Shown: positions 24,801 to 32,099, counted from the first letter of the stretch. The stretch: DNA of 36,712 bases from an uncultured Ruminococcus sp. (GCA_900553885.1 USFD01000027.1:1-36712); one strand, 5' to 3'. The notes: generated by a model from the sequence alone, not told the origin. Numbers and translations are program-made.

Positions 24801-26065
24801 TGGGTGCATCTCTGAGCCATCTCGCCTACAATTACGATATTCTTCTCCTCTGAGCCCAGGGGAAGGAAATCATCTTCATTCTGAAGCAGAACGATTGCCT
24901 CATCCGACATATCCTCTGCCAGCTGTTTATGCTCTTCATTCTCCACCTGGCTGTCAAATGAATATTTATCACTTTTATACTCTACCATCTCATCCGGATC
25001 AAACTCTCCGGTCTTCATACGTGCCGTAAACAGACGGATCAGCGCCCGGTCCAGATCATCTTCCGTCATCAGTCCCTGTTCAATGGCCTGTTTTACATTT
25101 ACATGGTATACAGAACCACAGTTAATATCCGTACCTGCAGTAATCGCCGCTGCAGTAGCTTCCACCGAATTAACCGGACGGTCCATACCCTCCGGCTGCC
25201 ATTTGTGATTCTGATAAATGTCAGCAATCGCTCCACAGTCTGATGTCACGTAACCGTCAAATCCCCATGTATTGCGAAGCAGATCCGTCAGCATAAATTT
25301 ATTTGCCGGCATAGGCGTGCCGTTAAGCTGATTGTAGGAGCTCATAACAGAAGCAACATCTGTGTTCTCCACAATATTTTTGAATGTATAGGAATAATAT
25401 TCTCTTAAATCCCTGTCGTCTACATCGGAACTGCCCGTATGACGGTTATACTCACTGTTATTGGCAAGGAAATGCTTCAGGGTTGCAATCGTTTTGAGAT
25501 ACGTGTCATCTTCCCCCTGCATGCCGTTTACATAATTTTCACCGATTACCGTAGTCAGGTAGGGGTCTTCTCCATATCCCTCTTCTGCTCTTCCCCAGCG
25601 TGGGTCCCTTGCCAGATTGATGGTAGGCGACCAGTAGGAAAGACCTTTTCCGGTTCCGTTTGCGTACCCTCTGGCCTCATCGGAGATTGCGTCTCCCATC
25701 TCATAGACCAGATCTGCATTCCAGGTGGAAGCAATGCCAAGCCCGTGGGGAAAAGAAGTAGCACGGCCGGATCTTGCCACCCCGTGAAGTCCTTCGCTCC
25801 AGTAGTTATACTCTGACACCCCCAGTCTGGGAATCGCTGCCGCATTGGTTGTAATTGTCTGCAGCGCTTTCTCATCCAGAGTCATTCTGGATACCAGATC
25901 TGCCGCCCTTTCTTCAAAACCGAGGGACGTATCAAGATATGCCGGCACCGCTGATTTTTCTGCGGCTTTTGCTTCTCCGGTTTCTCCTCCGGTTCCCATA
26001 TCCGGAAGATATCCTGCAATCAGGACACCTGCCAGAACTGCTGCGAAAACTTTTTTTGCTCTCAT
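21803..26065 (-). CDS. Secreted cell-wall-anchored GH3 beta-glycosidase, multidomain
   Basis: A 1420-residue surface enzyme. In order: signal peptide (1-34, ending near AKA/AE); GH3 N-terminal domain with nucleophile Asp276 in GYVTSDCGAI; GH3 C-terminal domain (about 405-730) interrupted by a CBM6-like insert (about 465-600); fibronectin-III-like domain (about 785-865); Big_2-type Ig domain (893-980). A ricin-type lectin domain with three QxW motifs (985-1125), a beta-repeat domain (1130-1202) and a second Ig-like domain (1212-1290) follow. The end has ten 8-residue repeats and an LPXTG-like signal SPQTGD, a hydrophobic helix and RRRQK. The GH3 type resembles beta-xylosidase/glucosidase enzymes, but substrate is inference. 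AGGAGG precedes the ATG. It lies 14 bases after the lipoprotein-rhodanese gene. Confidence 0.92.
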   Translation of the reverse strand: MRAKKVFAAVLAGVLIAGYLPDMGTGGETGEAKAAEKSAVPAYLDTSLGFEERAADLVSRMTLDEKALQTITTNAAAIPRLGVSEYNYWSEGLHGVARSGRATSFPHGLGIASTWNADLVYEMGDAISDEARGYANGTGKGLSYWSPTINLARDPRWGRAEEGYGEDPYLTTVIGENYVNGMQGEDDTYLKTIATLKHFLANNSEYNRHTGSSDVDDRDLREYYSYTFKNIVENTDVASVMSSYNQLNGTPMPANKFMLTDLLRNTWGFDGYVTSDCGAIADIYQNHKWQPEGMDRPVNSVEATAAAITAGTDINCGSVYHVNVKQAIEQGLMTEDDLDRALIRLFTARMKTGEFDPDEMVEYKSDKYSFDSQVENEEHKQLAEDMSDEAIVLLQNEDDFLPLGSEEKNIVIVGEMAQRCTQGDYSADPSDENCSTPVEGITAAAQRAGSDIKVDYINHYGVTDASGVKYLLNVQGFEFGYGDGSTISKTAAQADGYEACVVETNANQNFGYMNSGAYALYKDVDVTDLKTFCVQAAGADNESYSSTAKLHLDSPNGEVIAAVDADYTSGWQDYAAYTGEVSSDAAGVHDLYITFEFNYSDVSFSAEEEALIRNADAVIVVAGTRTIDGEGALGNPDSDSAEEVDRETLDFPRNQAGSILKCAQLNENTVVCISAVGQMNVEPFKNEVKAITWNTYNGQAQGNALGRILYGEKNPSAKLTFTWYTSIYDLDDIGVYSIRSDETSNGRTYQYFTGEVTWPFGYGLSYTDFKYSNLKIDKDTVTTNDQIQVSVDVTNTGSRDGQEVVEMYVASPDAEKKDRPVKRLKGFDKVDLAAGETKTVTMTLNTDELEYWSENENRFDYDLGTYEIQIGPASDTVALSATFSMTEKADPTLKTVTLTGKAVFDETEIGEPAETTLTAALNDDSFIDITDVVYTSSNESVARVDENGNVTAVGYGTATITAAVTWNGETVTGSYAVAVQETAGKDLYYITSRDGSVVIAVNGGSTESGAVLIEWENNGGTDQQWSLEDPGDGYYYLVNSKSGLLATAENTDENSRLIQKEQTEGDTNQLWQLEESNEDGYYLIINAETGYAISRGPSEWINGWELNPFVMAEKNADDDNQLWSLEALITQYTIQASAGEGGSISPDGRSTVVENGNIVYTITADPGYQIKDVLVNGESVGAVSEYTFKNVNADAAIEAVFEASSEPAEPVLDRIELTGPDKTEYKQGEELDLKGLTVTAVYTDGTSETRENVPVNDCRISGYDPDKPGEQTIAVWYGEKSETFTVNVVETEDPDKPGTEDPDNPGTEDPDNPGTEDPDNPGTENPDNPGTEDPDNPGTEDPDNPGTEDPDNPGTEDPDNPGTEDPDKPDSTSDKQDTAGEDKADSPQTGDNFSTAGVAALLAISAAGICIGMNFRRRQK
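21953..22192 (-). repeat. Ten tandem 24-bp repeats in the GH3 gene
   Basis: Ten consecutive 24-bp units encode the 8-residue repeat EDPDNPGT, with K for N in the first and last units and ENPD in one. They form a proline-rich spacer that would lift the enzyme off the wall. Units differ mostly at third codon positions, which suggests selection on the protein. Because the unit is a multiple of three, copy number can change without breaking the frame. Confidence 0.95.
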
Positions 26066-26079
26066 TCCTTTTCCTCCTT

Positions 26080-26367
26080 TTATTCTGTTTCATATTTCCA
26101 GTTGTCTATACTTCCCAGGCTGTAAACTTCTACATATCCGAGTTTCCGCGCCGTCTCTACGGCGGATTGACTGCGGATTCCTTTCGAGCAGTAAAAAATC
26201 AGTACCTGACCCAAATCCGGATATTCTTCCGGGAGCCGTTGTCCCAGCTCTTCCAGCGGAATACAGATGCTGCCTTTTATTGCCTTTTCTTTATGCTCCT
26301 CCATATTCCTGACATCTATCAGCACAGCCCCTTCCTGCTGTTTCTGATATGCGGTTTCCGGAGACAT
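26080..26367 (-). CDS. Rhodanese domain, 3' part of a frameshifted lipoprotein gene
   Basis: A rhodanese-like domain of about 95 residues: LIDVRNMEEHKEKAIKGSIC with the DVR motif, then the active-site loop FYCSKGIRSQSA with the cysteine. Such domains carry persulfide sulfur or act as binding modules. The frame is open well upstream of this ATG, to about 26589. That upstream part (for example GGKLLIAEDSAHIQVLD) continues the repeat-like pattern of the preceding lipoprotein, so I read both as one gene split by a single-base frameshift. The ATG at 26367 with a weak AGGA could still give a separate cytoplasmic rhodanese. Ends 14 bases before the GH3 start. Confidence 0.7.
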   Translation of the reverse strand: MSPETAYQKQQEGAVLIDVRNMEEHKEKAIKGSICIPLEELGQRLPEEYPDLGQVLIFYCSKGIRSQSAVETARKLGYVEVYSLGSIDNWKYETE

Positions 26368-26567
26368 CTGATCCTGCTTTGCCGCCTCCGTATCCAGAAC
26401 CTGTATATGGGCGGAATCTTCTGCAATCAGAAGTTTTCCTCCGTTATAGGCAGCTGCCCCAAAATCAATTCCCTGTATTTTCGTTTCTTTGTTGCATTGC
26501 AGGCAGTCAGGAAAAGTAAGGAGCCTCCCTCCTTCACACCATGCATAAAGCTGCTGCCCGTCCGTTG

Positions 26568-27314
26568 TCAGAGACAGGATCCTGACAGATCAGCCATATT
26601 TCCTTCCAGATAGTTGATATCTCTTTCGGCCCAGACAGTTCCGGAATCCGTGTAGAAAAGGCGGGTGCCCTCCTCTGTTGTCCCAAACGCCCAGAAATTG
26701 CTGCCGTCATATGTAAGTCCCTGGAATGTCACTTCTTTCTGATAGTATTCTCCATATCGCAGAACGGACCAGAGCTCCCCGTCCGCTGTCACAGCTGTCT
26801 CACCCTGATCGGTAACAAGAAGACAGATTCTCTCTGAAGCAGCCATACCCGTAACCGTTCCCGTAATCTGAACACTGCATGGTTCCCATTTTCCTTCTCC
26901 ATCTGATGAAAGAACCGTTCCATTTTCCCCGCCGCAGTATTCCCGGCCCAGAAAAGAAGTTCCGGAAGTCAGGTTTTCCTTGCATCCGGTCTCTTCCTGC
27001 CTGAAATCGAGTCTGGAATCTCCCCGGAAGATCTGTCCCTTCTCTCCTGCCGTGAAAACATCTGTCCCGTTGCTCCAGATTCCCCGGATGTCTCCTTTCC
27101 ATTCTGCCGGGATCTCCCTGCATATTCCCTCAGCAGAAATTTCAAGCACAAGTTCCTGATCTCCGACTGCCAGGAATCCCATTTCCCACGGAATAATCTG
27201 ATTCAGATAAGCCGGATGGTCCTCCTTATTCTTCTGTCCTGTCTGTATCTGACAGCCGGAAAATATCAGTAAAACAGCCAGGAACAGCAGAATCCATTTC
27301 TTTCTTTTTATCAT
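26568..27314 (-). CDS. Lipoprotein with beta-propeller-like repeats, 5' part of a frameshifted gene
   Basis: A 248-residue product with a lipoprotein signal: MIKRKKWILLFLAVLLIFSG followed by the lipobox Cys21. The mature part has repeated strands with SGTSF, GTVLSSDGEGKWEPC, GTETAVTADGELW-like and LFYTDSGTVW patterns, similar to BNR/YCF48-type propellers; this is a loose match. It stops abruptly at 26568, while the next frame carries on with matching sequence into a rhodanese domain. The full product would be about 411 residues. The ATG has GGGGG 5 bases upstream and a good promoter lies about 40 bases further. Upstream position suggests cotranscription with the GH3 gene. Confidence 0.72.
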   Translation of the reverse strand: MIKRKKWILLFLAVLLIFSGCQIQTGQKNKEDHPAYLNQIIPWEMGFLAVGDQELVLEISAEGICREIPAEWKGDIRGIWSNGTDVFTAGEKGQIFRGDSRLDFRQEETGCKENLTSGTSFLGREYCGGENGTVLSSDGEGKWEPCSVQITGTVTGMAASERICLLVTDQGETAVTADGELWSVLRYGEYYQKEVTFQGLTYDGSNFWAFGTTEEGTRLFYTDSGTVWAERDINYLEGNMADLSGSCL

Positions 27315-27354
27315 TTATCCCCCTTCTATGTAAATAATGTACAAATTTTATGAA

Positions 27355-27383
27355 ATTATATCAGTTTTTTTATGTATTTTCAA
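27355..27383 (-). promoter_or_regulatory. Predicted sigma-A promoter of the lipoprotein-GH3 unit
   Basis: TTGAAA (27383-27378) and a perfect TATAAT (27360-27355) with a 17-base spacer on the minus strand. It would drive the frameshifted lipoprotein gene and probably the GH3 gene. Confidence 0.75.
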
Positions 27384-27438
27384 TTTTATTTTCAGAATAT
27401 GTCAGTTTATTCAATAAAAAGTGTAGATTTTTATATAA

Positions 27439-27483
27439 TAAAAATCTCCGGACCCCGCTGAATTTTTCAGCCGGTCCGGAGAT
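27439..27483 (-). terminator. Terminator of the aldo/keto reductase gene
   Basis: An 11-bp perfect outer stem (ATCTCCGGACC / GGTCCGGAGAT) encloses a second perfect helix (GCTGAA / TTCAGC) and is followed on the minus strand by TTTTTATTATAT. It lies about 75 bases after the reductase stop. Confidence 0.85.
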
Positions 27484-27559
27484 GTATTCCCATTTCCTTA
27501 TTCCGTCACACTTATTTTTATTTCATACAGTCTGTTCTGAAAAAGTCCTGCCGGAGCTG

Positions 27560-28693
27560 TTACAGATTCAGTTTCTGCGCAAAATCATGCATTGCCTCCG
27601 GTATATTAATCTGCTGAGGACAGACAGCCTGACAGCTTCCGCAGCCGATACATGCACTGGGAAGTTTCTCTTTCGGATAAGAAGAAAGAGTCATCGGGGC
27701 AATGAATCCGCCTTCTGTAAAGCAGTGTTCATTGTAAAGAGCCAGCAACTCCGGAATATCCAGTTCCTGGGGACAGTGGCTCACGCAGTAATGACAGGCA
27801 GTACAGGGGAGAACTTTTTTCTCCAGCATACCGTCTGCGATAGACAGCAGGCAATCCATCTCTTTTTCATTCAGCGGTTTGTCTTCCGCGTATGTACGGA
27901 TATTCTCCTGAAGCTGTTCCATGGAAGACATACCGGAAAGCACCATTGTCACAGAAGGAACCGACTGCAGAAACCGGAACGCCCATGCAGGAATTTTCTC
28001 ATCCGGACGCAGTTCTTTCAGCGCAGCCTCATCCTTTTCCTCAAGAGACGCCAGTCTTCCGCCGCGCAGAGGCTCCATTACCCATACCGGAATCTTCCAT
28101 TCGTTCAGAAGATCAACCTTCTCTTTGCCTCCCTGGAACTTCCAGTCCAGATAGTTAAGCTGAAGCTGGCAGAACTCCATATCCTTGCCATAAGCATCCA
28201 GAAACCGCTTCACTACGTCATAGTTTCCGTGAGCCGAAAATCCCAGATGACGGATTCTGCCTGCTTTTTTCTGTGCGATAAGATAGTCGTAAATTCCATA
28301 TTTCGGATCCAGATAAGCATCAATATTCATCTCGCAGACATTGTGGAACAGATAGAAATCAAAATATTCTACTTTACACTTTTTCAGCTGTTCCTCAAAA
28401 ATCTCTTCTACCTTATCCATATTGGACAGGTCATATCCCGGGAATTTATCTGCCAGGCAGAAGCTGTCTCTCGGATATTTCTGCAGAGCGCTGCCTACAA
28501 CAATCTCTGAATTTCCATTATGATATCCCCATGCTGTGTCGTAATAATTTATTCCCTGAGACATAGCATAATCGATCATTTTCTCTGCTGTCTCCACATC
28601 AATCCTGGAATCATCTCCGTCAATTACAGGAAGACGCATAGCCCCCATCCCAAGCGCGGAAAGTTTCATGTCCTGAAAATTTCTGTAAATCAT
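27560..28693 (-). CDS. Aldo/keto reductase with C-terminal ferredoxin domain
   Basis: A 377-residue protein. The N-terminal aldo/keto reductase barrel carries the catalytic set: Asp and Tyr in YYDTAWGY, Lys in LADKFP and His in LFHNV. The C-terminus has two [4Fe-4S] motifs, CTACHYCVSHCP and CIGCGSCQAVCP. Proteins of this layout are common in Clostridia and are thought to link NAD(P)H or ferredoxin to reduction of an unknown carbonyl substrate. I chose the ATG at 28693 because AAGGA lies 7 bases upstream and the barrel starts there. It is monocistronic, with its own promoter and terminator. Confidence 0.92.
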   Translation of the reverse strand: MIYRNFQDMKLSALGMGAMRLPVIDGDDSRIDVETAEKMIDYAMSQGINYYDTAWGYHNGNSEIVVGSALQKYPRDSFCLADKFPGYDLSNMDKVEEIFEEQLKKCKVEYFDFYLFHNVCEMNIDAYLDPKYGIYDYLIAQKKAGRIRHLGFSAHGNYDVVKRFLDAYGKDMEFCQLQLNYLDWKFQGGKEKVDLLNEWKIPVWVMEPLRGGRLASLEEKDEAALKELRPDEKIPAWAFRFLQSVPSVTMVLSGMSSMEQLQENIRTYAEDKPLNEKEMDCLLSIADGMLEKKVLPCTACHYCVSHCPQELDIPELLALYNEHCFTEGGFIAPMTLSSYPKEKLPSACIGCGSCQAVCPQQINIPEAMHDFAQKLNL

Positions 28694-28762
28694 TTGCTGT
28701 TCCTTCTTTCTTTTTTGAATTTCATATCTGTACCACATACAGTTAATTTACCAGTTCAATTC

Positions 28763-28791
28763 ATTATATCCTTTCCTTCCGGTCCTGTCTA
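28763..28791 (-). promoter_or_regulatory. Predicted sigma-A promoter of the aldo/keto reductase gene
   Basis: TAGACA (28791-28786, 5 of 6) and a perfect TATAAT (28768-28763) with a 17-base spacer. The leader would be about 65 bases. Confidence 0.7.
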
Positions 28792-28818
28792 ATACTTTTC
28801 GGATATAAAGAAATATAG

Positions 28819-28865
28819 AAAAAAGGTATACTGCTCTCTAAAAAACAATCAGAAAGCAGCATACC
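28819..28865 (-). terminator. Terminator of the SPFH-RHH operon
   Basis: A 15-bp stem (28825-28839 with 28851-28865) is followed on the minus strand by TTTTTTC. Two positions that mismatch on the plus strand become G-U pairs in the minus-strand RNA, which fixes the direction. It lies about 47 bases after the ribbon-helix-helix gene. Confidence 0.85.
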
Positions 28866-28911
28866 TGTCTGGTAAATTATAGCAGACTCCCGTCAGATCC
28901 TGCGGAAATCA

Positions 28912-29100
28912 TCATTCTTCTTCGGGATCAGATTGATTTTCTGAGATATCTTTCCCTTTTCTGTGTCTTACGCATTGGGTCAGCAGATACTCAATCTGTC
29001 CGTTTACTGAGCGGAAATCATCTTCCGCCCAGGCTGCAATGGCATCATAAAGTTTTGCAGACAATCTGAGAGGGATCTGTTTTCTGCTTTTCTCTGCCAT
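28912..29100 (-). CDS. Ribbon-helix-helix (Arc-type) DNA-binding protein
   Basis: A 62-residue protein with the ribbon-helix-helix layout: a polar beta strand (KQIPLRLSAKLYDAI), a first helix (AAWAEDDF), then a turn and second helix (SVNGQIEYLLTQCVR). The tail is acidic. Such dimers bind short operator repeats. It starts one base after the SPFH stop (TAG A ATG) with no clear Shine-Dalgarno, so it is probably translated by coupling. Pairing with a membrane scaffold protein is the interesting point. A target site could be the palindromes at 30155-30173, but the XRE-type protein is an equal candidate. Confidence 0.82.
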   Translation of the reverse strand: MAEKSRKQIPLRLSAKLYDAIAAWAEDDFRSVNGQIEYLLTQCVRHRKGKDISENQSDPEEE

Positions 29101-29101
29101 T

Positions 29102-30127
29102 CTAGTAGAGACTGCCGGAATTTACGACAGGCTGGGCATCCCGGTTTCCACACAGAACCACAAGAAGATTTGATACCATCGCAGCTTTTCTCTCCTCATC
29201 CAGTTCTACCACACCGTTTTCGCTCAGTCGATCCAGCGCCATCTCAACCATGCCGACTGCGCCGTCCACAATCATCTTACGTGCGTCAATTACCGCAGAG
29301 GCCTGCTGTCTCTGCAGCATCACCGCAGCAATCTCGGGGGCATAGGCAAGATAAGTAATGCGCGCCTCCACGATCTCAAGCCCCGCATCTTCCACACGCT
29401 TCTGAATCTCGTCCCGGATTCTTGAGGCAACGACCTCGCTGGATCCTCTAAGACTTCCCTCATCAGCGATACCATCGCCTGTCGTATCCACATTCGGGGC
29501 TACATCATACGGATAAATGCGTACGATATTTCTGAGGGCTGTATCGCACTGGAGGGAAAGATACTCCTTATAGTTGTCCACATTAAATACCGCTTTTGCC
29601 GTATCAACAACTCTCCACATTACTGCAATGCCGATTTCCACCGGATTTCCAAGACAGTCATTGATCTTCTGCCGGTTGTTATTCAATGTCATGATTTTCA
29701 GAGACACCTTCTTTTTGCCGGGAACAGTTACCTCCGCCCTTCCGGAAGTAAAAGCCAAAGACAGTGCAGACTTTGCCGCGCCGTTATCCACGTCGCCGCT
29801 CTGATTCAGGTGGGTGTCTGCCGCAGGATTCACTGCAGTACAGAACGGATTTACAAAGTAATATCCATCCCCCTTAAGCGTTCCCACATATTTCCCGAAA
29901 AGGGTCAGGACAAGAGCCTCCTGAGGTTCCAGAATCTTCAGACCGCAGAACGGAATCCACCCGATACACAGCCATATAATACTGATAACCAGCAGTGCCG
30001 CATTTCCGTTATCTCCCAGAATAATTCCTCCGAAAACACATCCCGCAACAGCAGCCAGATATAATATGAGCGTTATCAGCAGCGCAGCCATACCATGTTT
30101 TCTGTTCAGCAGTATTTTTTCTTCCAT
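29102..30127 (-). CDS. SPFH/band-7 domain membrane protein
   Basis: A 341-residue protein with two adjacent membrane segments near the N-terminus (residues about 15-60 of this product) and then an SPFH (stomatin/flotillin-like) domain. Signs are GLKILEPQEALVLTLFGKYV, the membrane-proximal GYYFVNPFC, IGIAVMWRVVDTAKAVFNVD, and the late helix EIAAVMLQRQQASAVIDARK. SPFH proteins form large oligomeric membrane scaffolds. I chose the ATG at 30127 because AGGAGG lies 9 bases upstream; the open frame above it runs over the operator. It lies between an XRE-type regulator gene and a ribbon-helix-helix gene. Confidence 0.88.
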   Translation of the reverse strand: MEEKILLNRKHGMAALLITLILYLAAVAGCVFGGIILGDNGNAALLVISIIWLCIGWIPFCGLKILEPQEALVLTLFGKYVGTLKGDGYYFVNPFCTAVNPAADTHLNQSGDVDNGAAKSALSLAFTSGRAEVTVPGKKKVSLKIMTLNNNRQKINDCLGNPVEIGIAVMWRVVDTAKAVFNVDNYKEYLSLQCDTALRNIVRIYPYDVAPNVDTTGDGIADEGSLRGSSEVVASRIRDEIQKRVEDAGLEIVEARITYLAYAPEIAAVMLQRQQASAVIDARKMIVDGAVGMVEMALDRLSENGVVELDEERKAAMVSNLLVVLCGNRDAQPVVNSGSLY

Positions 30128-30154
30128 TGTTGTTTCCCTCCTTACCGGATTTTT

Positions 30155-30193
30155 TGATATCAATATGATATCACTTTATATTCTTCCTGTAAA
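30155..30193 (-). promoter_or_regulatory. Promoter with palindromic operator ahead of the SPFH gene
   Basis: Two TGATATCA palindromes (30155-30162 and 30166-30173) are 11 bp apart, one helical turn, and together form a larger inverted repeat. On the minus strand TTTACA (30193-30188) and TATCAT (30170-30165) with a 17-base spacer make a promoter whose -10 box lies inside the operator. A bound repressor would block it. The small XRE-type regulator encoded directly upstream is the most likely ligand. Confidence 0.7.
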
Positions 30194-30250
30194 GAAGTAT
30201 CATTCACTGCTTTCTGTATCCACGGCATCGGATTCCCGGCATCTTCTGTT

Positions 30251-30457
30251 TCACACAGAATTGTCCTGATTATCCCCTGCAAGTTTCTCCATCCTGACCT
30301 TGTACTCCATAAGGCGGAACAGGTATTCCGGCACTCTCCGGTTTCCAAGCTCCCAGTCCTGAAATGTCCGGTATGGTATTCCAAAATACTCTGAAAACTG
30401 TTTCTTATTCATTCCCGTACTCTCTCTTAACCGGATCAGTTCGTCTCTTAACTCCAT
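30251..30457 (-). CDS. Small XRE-type helix-turn-helix regulator
   Basis: A 68-residue protein that is almost only a helix-turn-helix: LRDELIRLRESTGMNKKQFS, then EYFGIPYRTFQDWELGNRRV with the recognition helix, then a short helical tail. The ATG at 30457 has AAGGAG 6 bases upstream. The frame is open farther up, but that part overlaps the flavoprotein gene. It lies 31 bases after the flavoprotein stop and 124 bases before the SPFH start, with an operator in between. It is likely an autoregulated repressor of the SPFH-RHH genes (inference). Confidence 0.85.
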   Translation of the reverse strand: MELRDELIRLRESTGMNKKQFSEYFGIPYRTFQDWELGNRRVPEYLFRLMEYKVRMEKLAGDNQDNSV

Positions 30458-30488
30458 ATGTTCTCCTTTCTCTGAGGAAAGCGGTTTT

Positions 30489-31106
30489 TTACCGGACAAA
30501 ATTTGTGAAACTGGGGGCTTCTTTCTCCGGAAGGCCATACTTTTCTTTTCCAAGTGCAATACTCTTCATCAGGAAAGACATATTCCGGGCCAGAGTACGC
30601 ATGGTCTGAAGCCCTTCCGGATCCTGCTGCGCTTCTCCCTGTTCTCTTCCGTGAATACTGTTCCAGTACTGGCTGGACGCCACCGGCATGCCGCTGATTG
30701 TAAAATACTTATTCAATTCGTCAAAAGTAGAGGAAAGGCCTCCTCTTCTCGCCGCTACCACACTTGCTCCCACTTTCATTGTTTTATCAAATGGGGTGCT
30801 GTAGAACAGGCGGTCAAGGAAAGCGACAAGAGTTGCGTTTGCCGAAGCATAGTATACCGGGCTTGCTACAACAAGGCCGTCACACTCCTCAAACTTCGAA
30901 GCCGTCTCATTAACAGGGTCATCAAAAACACATGTTTCGTTCTTTGCACAGGAATTACAGGCGATACAGCCCCGGATATCCTTATTTCCGATATGAAGGA
31001 TCTCTGTTTCGATTTCCTCCTCCGCAAATACCTTTTCCATCTCATGCAGCGCAAGATATGTATTTCCTTTTGCATGAGGACTTCCATTAATCATTAATAC
31101 TTTCAT
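30489..31106 (-). CDS. Flavodoxin-fold NAD(P)H:FMN reductase / iron-sulfur flavoprotein-like
   Basis: A 205-residue flavodoxin-fold protein. The FMN phosphate loop is MKVLMINGSPHAKGNT and the second flavin loop is VVASPVYYASANATLVAFLD. The segment CIACNSCAKNETC has four cysteines in a Cx2Cx2Cx5C pattern, the compact motif that binds a [4Fe-4S] cluster in iron-sulfur flavoproteins of anaerobes. A plain NADPH-dependent FMN reductase is the alternative. It probably moves electrons to an unknown acceptor or handles oxygen stress. Start ATG with GGAGG 9 bases upstream. First gene of the unit that leads into the XRE-type regulator. Confidence 0.88.
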   Translation of the reverse strand: MKVLMINGSPHAKGNTYLALHEMEKVFAEEEIETEILHIGNKDIRGCIACNSCAKNETCVFDDPVNETASKFEECDGLVVASPVYYASANATLVAFLDRLFYSTPFDKTMKVGASVVAARRGGLSSTFDELNKYFTISGMPVASSQYWNSIHGREQGEAQQDPEGLQTMRTLARNMSFLMKSIALGKEKYGLPEKEAPSFTNFVR

Positions 31107-31134
31107 CGCTCAACTGCCTCCTTTTCCATAAAAA

Positions 31135-31163
31135 ATTATACCGCCGGAAAAATCAGATTGCAA
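31135..31163 (-). promoter_or_regulatory. Predicted sigma-A promoter of the flavoprotein gene
   Basis: TTGCAA (31163-31158) and a perfect TATAAT (31140-31135) with a 17-base spacer, about 28 bases before the start codon. No clear terminator separates it from the histidine kinase gene upstream. Confidence 0.65.
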
Positions 31164-31196
31164 GGACCTTACATGCGCCGCAGCCGGGCATTCCTC

Positions 31197-32099
31197 TTAT
31201 TTCTCAGTTTCCGGGAATACCGCCTCAATCCAGAATTCCTCTCCACTGATGCCTGCCTGCATCTCTCCGCCCATTTTCACAGCCAGTTCTCTTGCAATGG
31301 AAAGACCCAGTCCGCTGGAAGTTCTGCTTCTGGCCCCGTCCGCCTTATAAAAACGTTCAAAGACCCGGGAAATATCAATCTTCTCCGGGTGATCGGTCTG
31401 GTTGCTGATCTTCAGGTGAAGCATGCCTTCATTTCTGTACAGACAAATTCCGATTTTATCTTTTCCATGATCCAGTCCGTTTTTTATCACATTCTGGATC
31501 AGCCTTCTGAGAGCCTGCTCATTCCCCGTAAAATAAAGACGTTCCCCGGGAATCTGAATCTCCGGTTTCAGTCCTCTCCTCTGCCACTCGTCATAGTAAG
31601 AAAATACCGTTTCTTTCAGAATTCCGCTGAAACAGCATACCGACAGCTCAATCTGATAGGAATCGTTTTTCAGCTTTGCAAAAAGGAACAATTCCTCAAG
31701 CATTTCTTTCAGGCTTGAAATCCTCTCCTGGATGATCTGAATATAGCGGTCCTGCTCCTTTGGGTCCTCACTGGTCTCCAGAAGCTGAAAATACCCGTCC
31801 AGTGAAGTCAGCGGCGTACGAATATCATGGGACAGACTGGTATAGATCTCGGAAATCATCTTTTCTTTTTCCTGATACCGGACTTTCTCTCCGCGCTGCC
31901 GGGATAAAAGCTCATTTAAGGAATCCCTGAGCCTTCCGATTCCTCCTGTCTCTATATCCGAGGTAATCAGCATATTGCTCTCATTTTTTAGCAGGAACGC
32001 AAGCTGGCGGCAGATGTCCTTCACCTGCCGCTGATATTTCAGAAACAGCCCTGTCTGAACGAGAAACAATATTGCCAGTATTCCTGCTATATATTCCAT
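31197..32099 (-). CDS. Sensor histidine kinase
   Basis: A 300-residue kinase that pairs with the response regulator at 34118-34807. It has one N-terminal membrane helix (about 3-20) and a short linker, no sizeable extracellular sensor, then the H-box SLSHDIRTPLTSLDGY with the phospho-accepting His. The N-box is NVIKNGLDHGK, the F-box VFERFYKADG and the G-box SSGLGLSIARELA. Kinases without an outer sensor often take their signal from a partner ABC transporter, and the ABC genes lie directly upstream. GGAG lies 7 bases before the ATG. Last gene of the module. Confidence 0.92.
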   Translation of the reverse strand: MEYIAGILAILFLVQTGLFLKYQRQVKDICRQLAFLLKNESNMLITSDIETGGIGRLRDSLNELLSRQRGEKVRYQEKEKMISEIYTSLSHDIRTPLTSLDGYFQLLETSEDPKEQDRYIQIIQERISSLKEMLEELFLFAKLKNDSYQIELSVCCFSGILKETVFSYYDEWQRRGLKPEIQIPGERLYFTGNEQALRRLIQNVIKNGLDHGKDKIGICLYRNEGMLHLKISNQTDHPEKIDISRVFERFYKADGARSRTSSGLGLSIARELAVKMGGEMQAGISGEEFWIEAVFPETEK

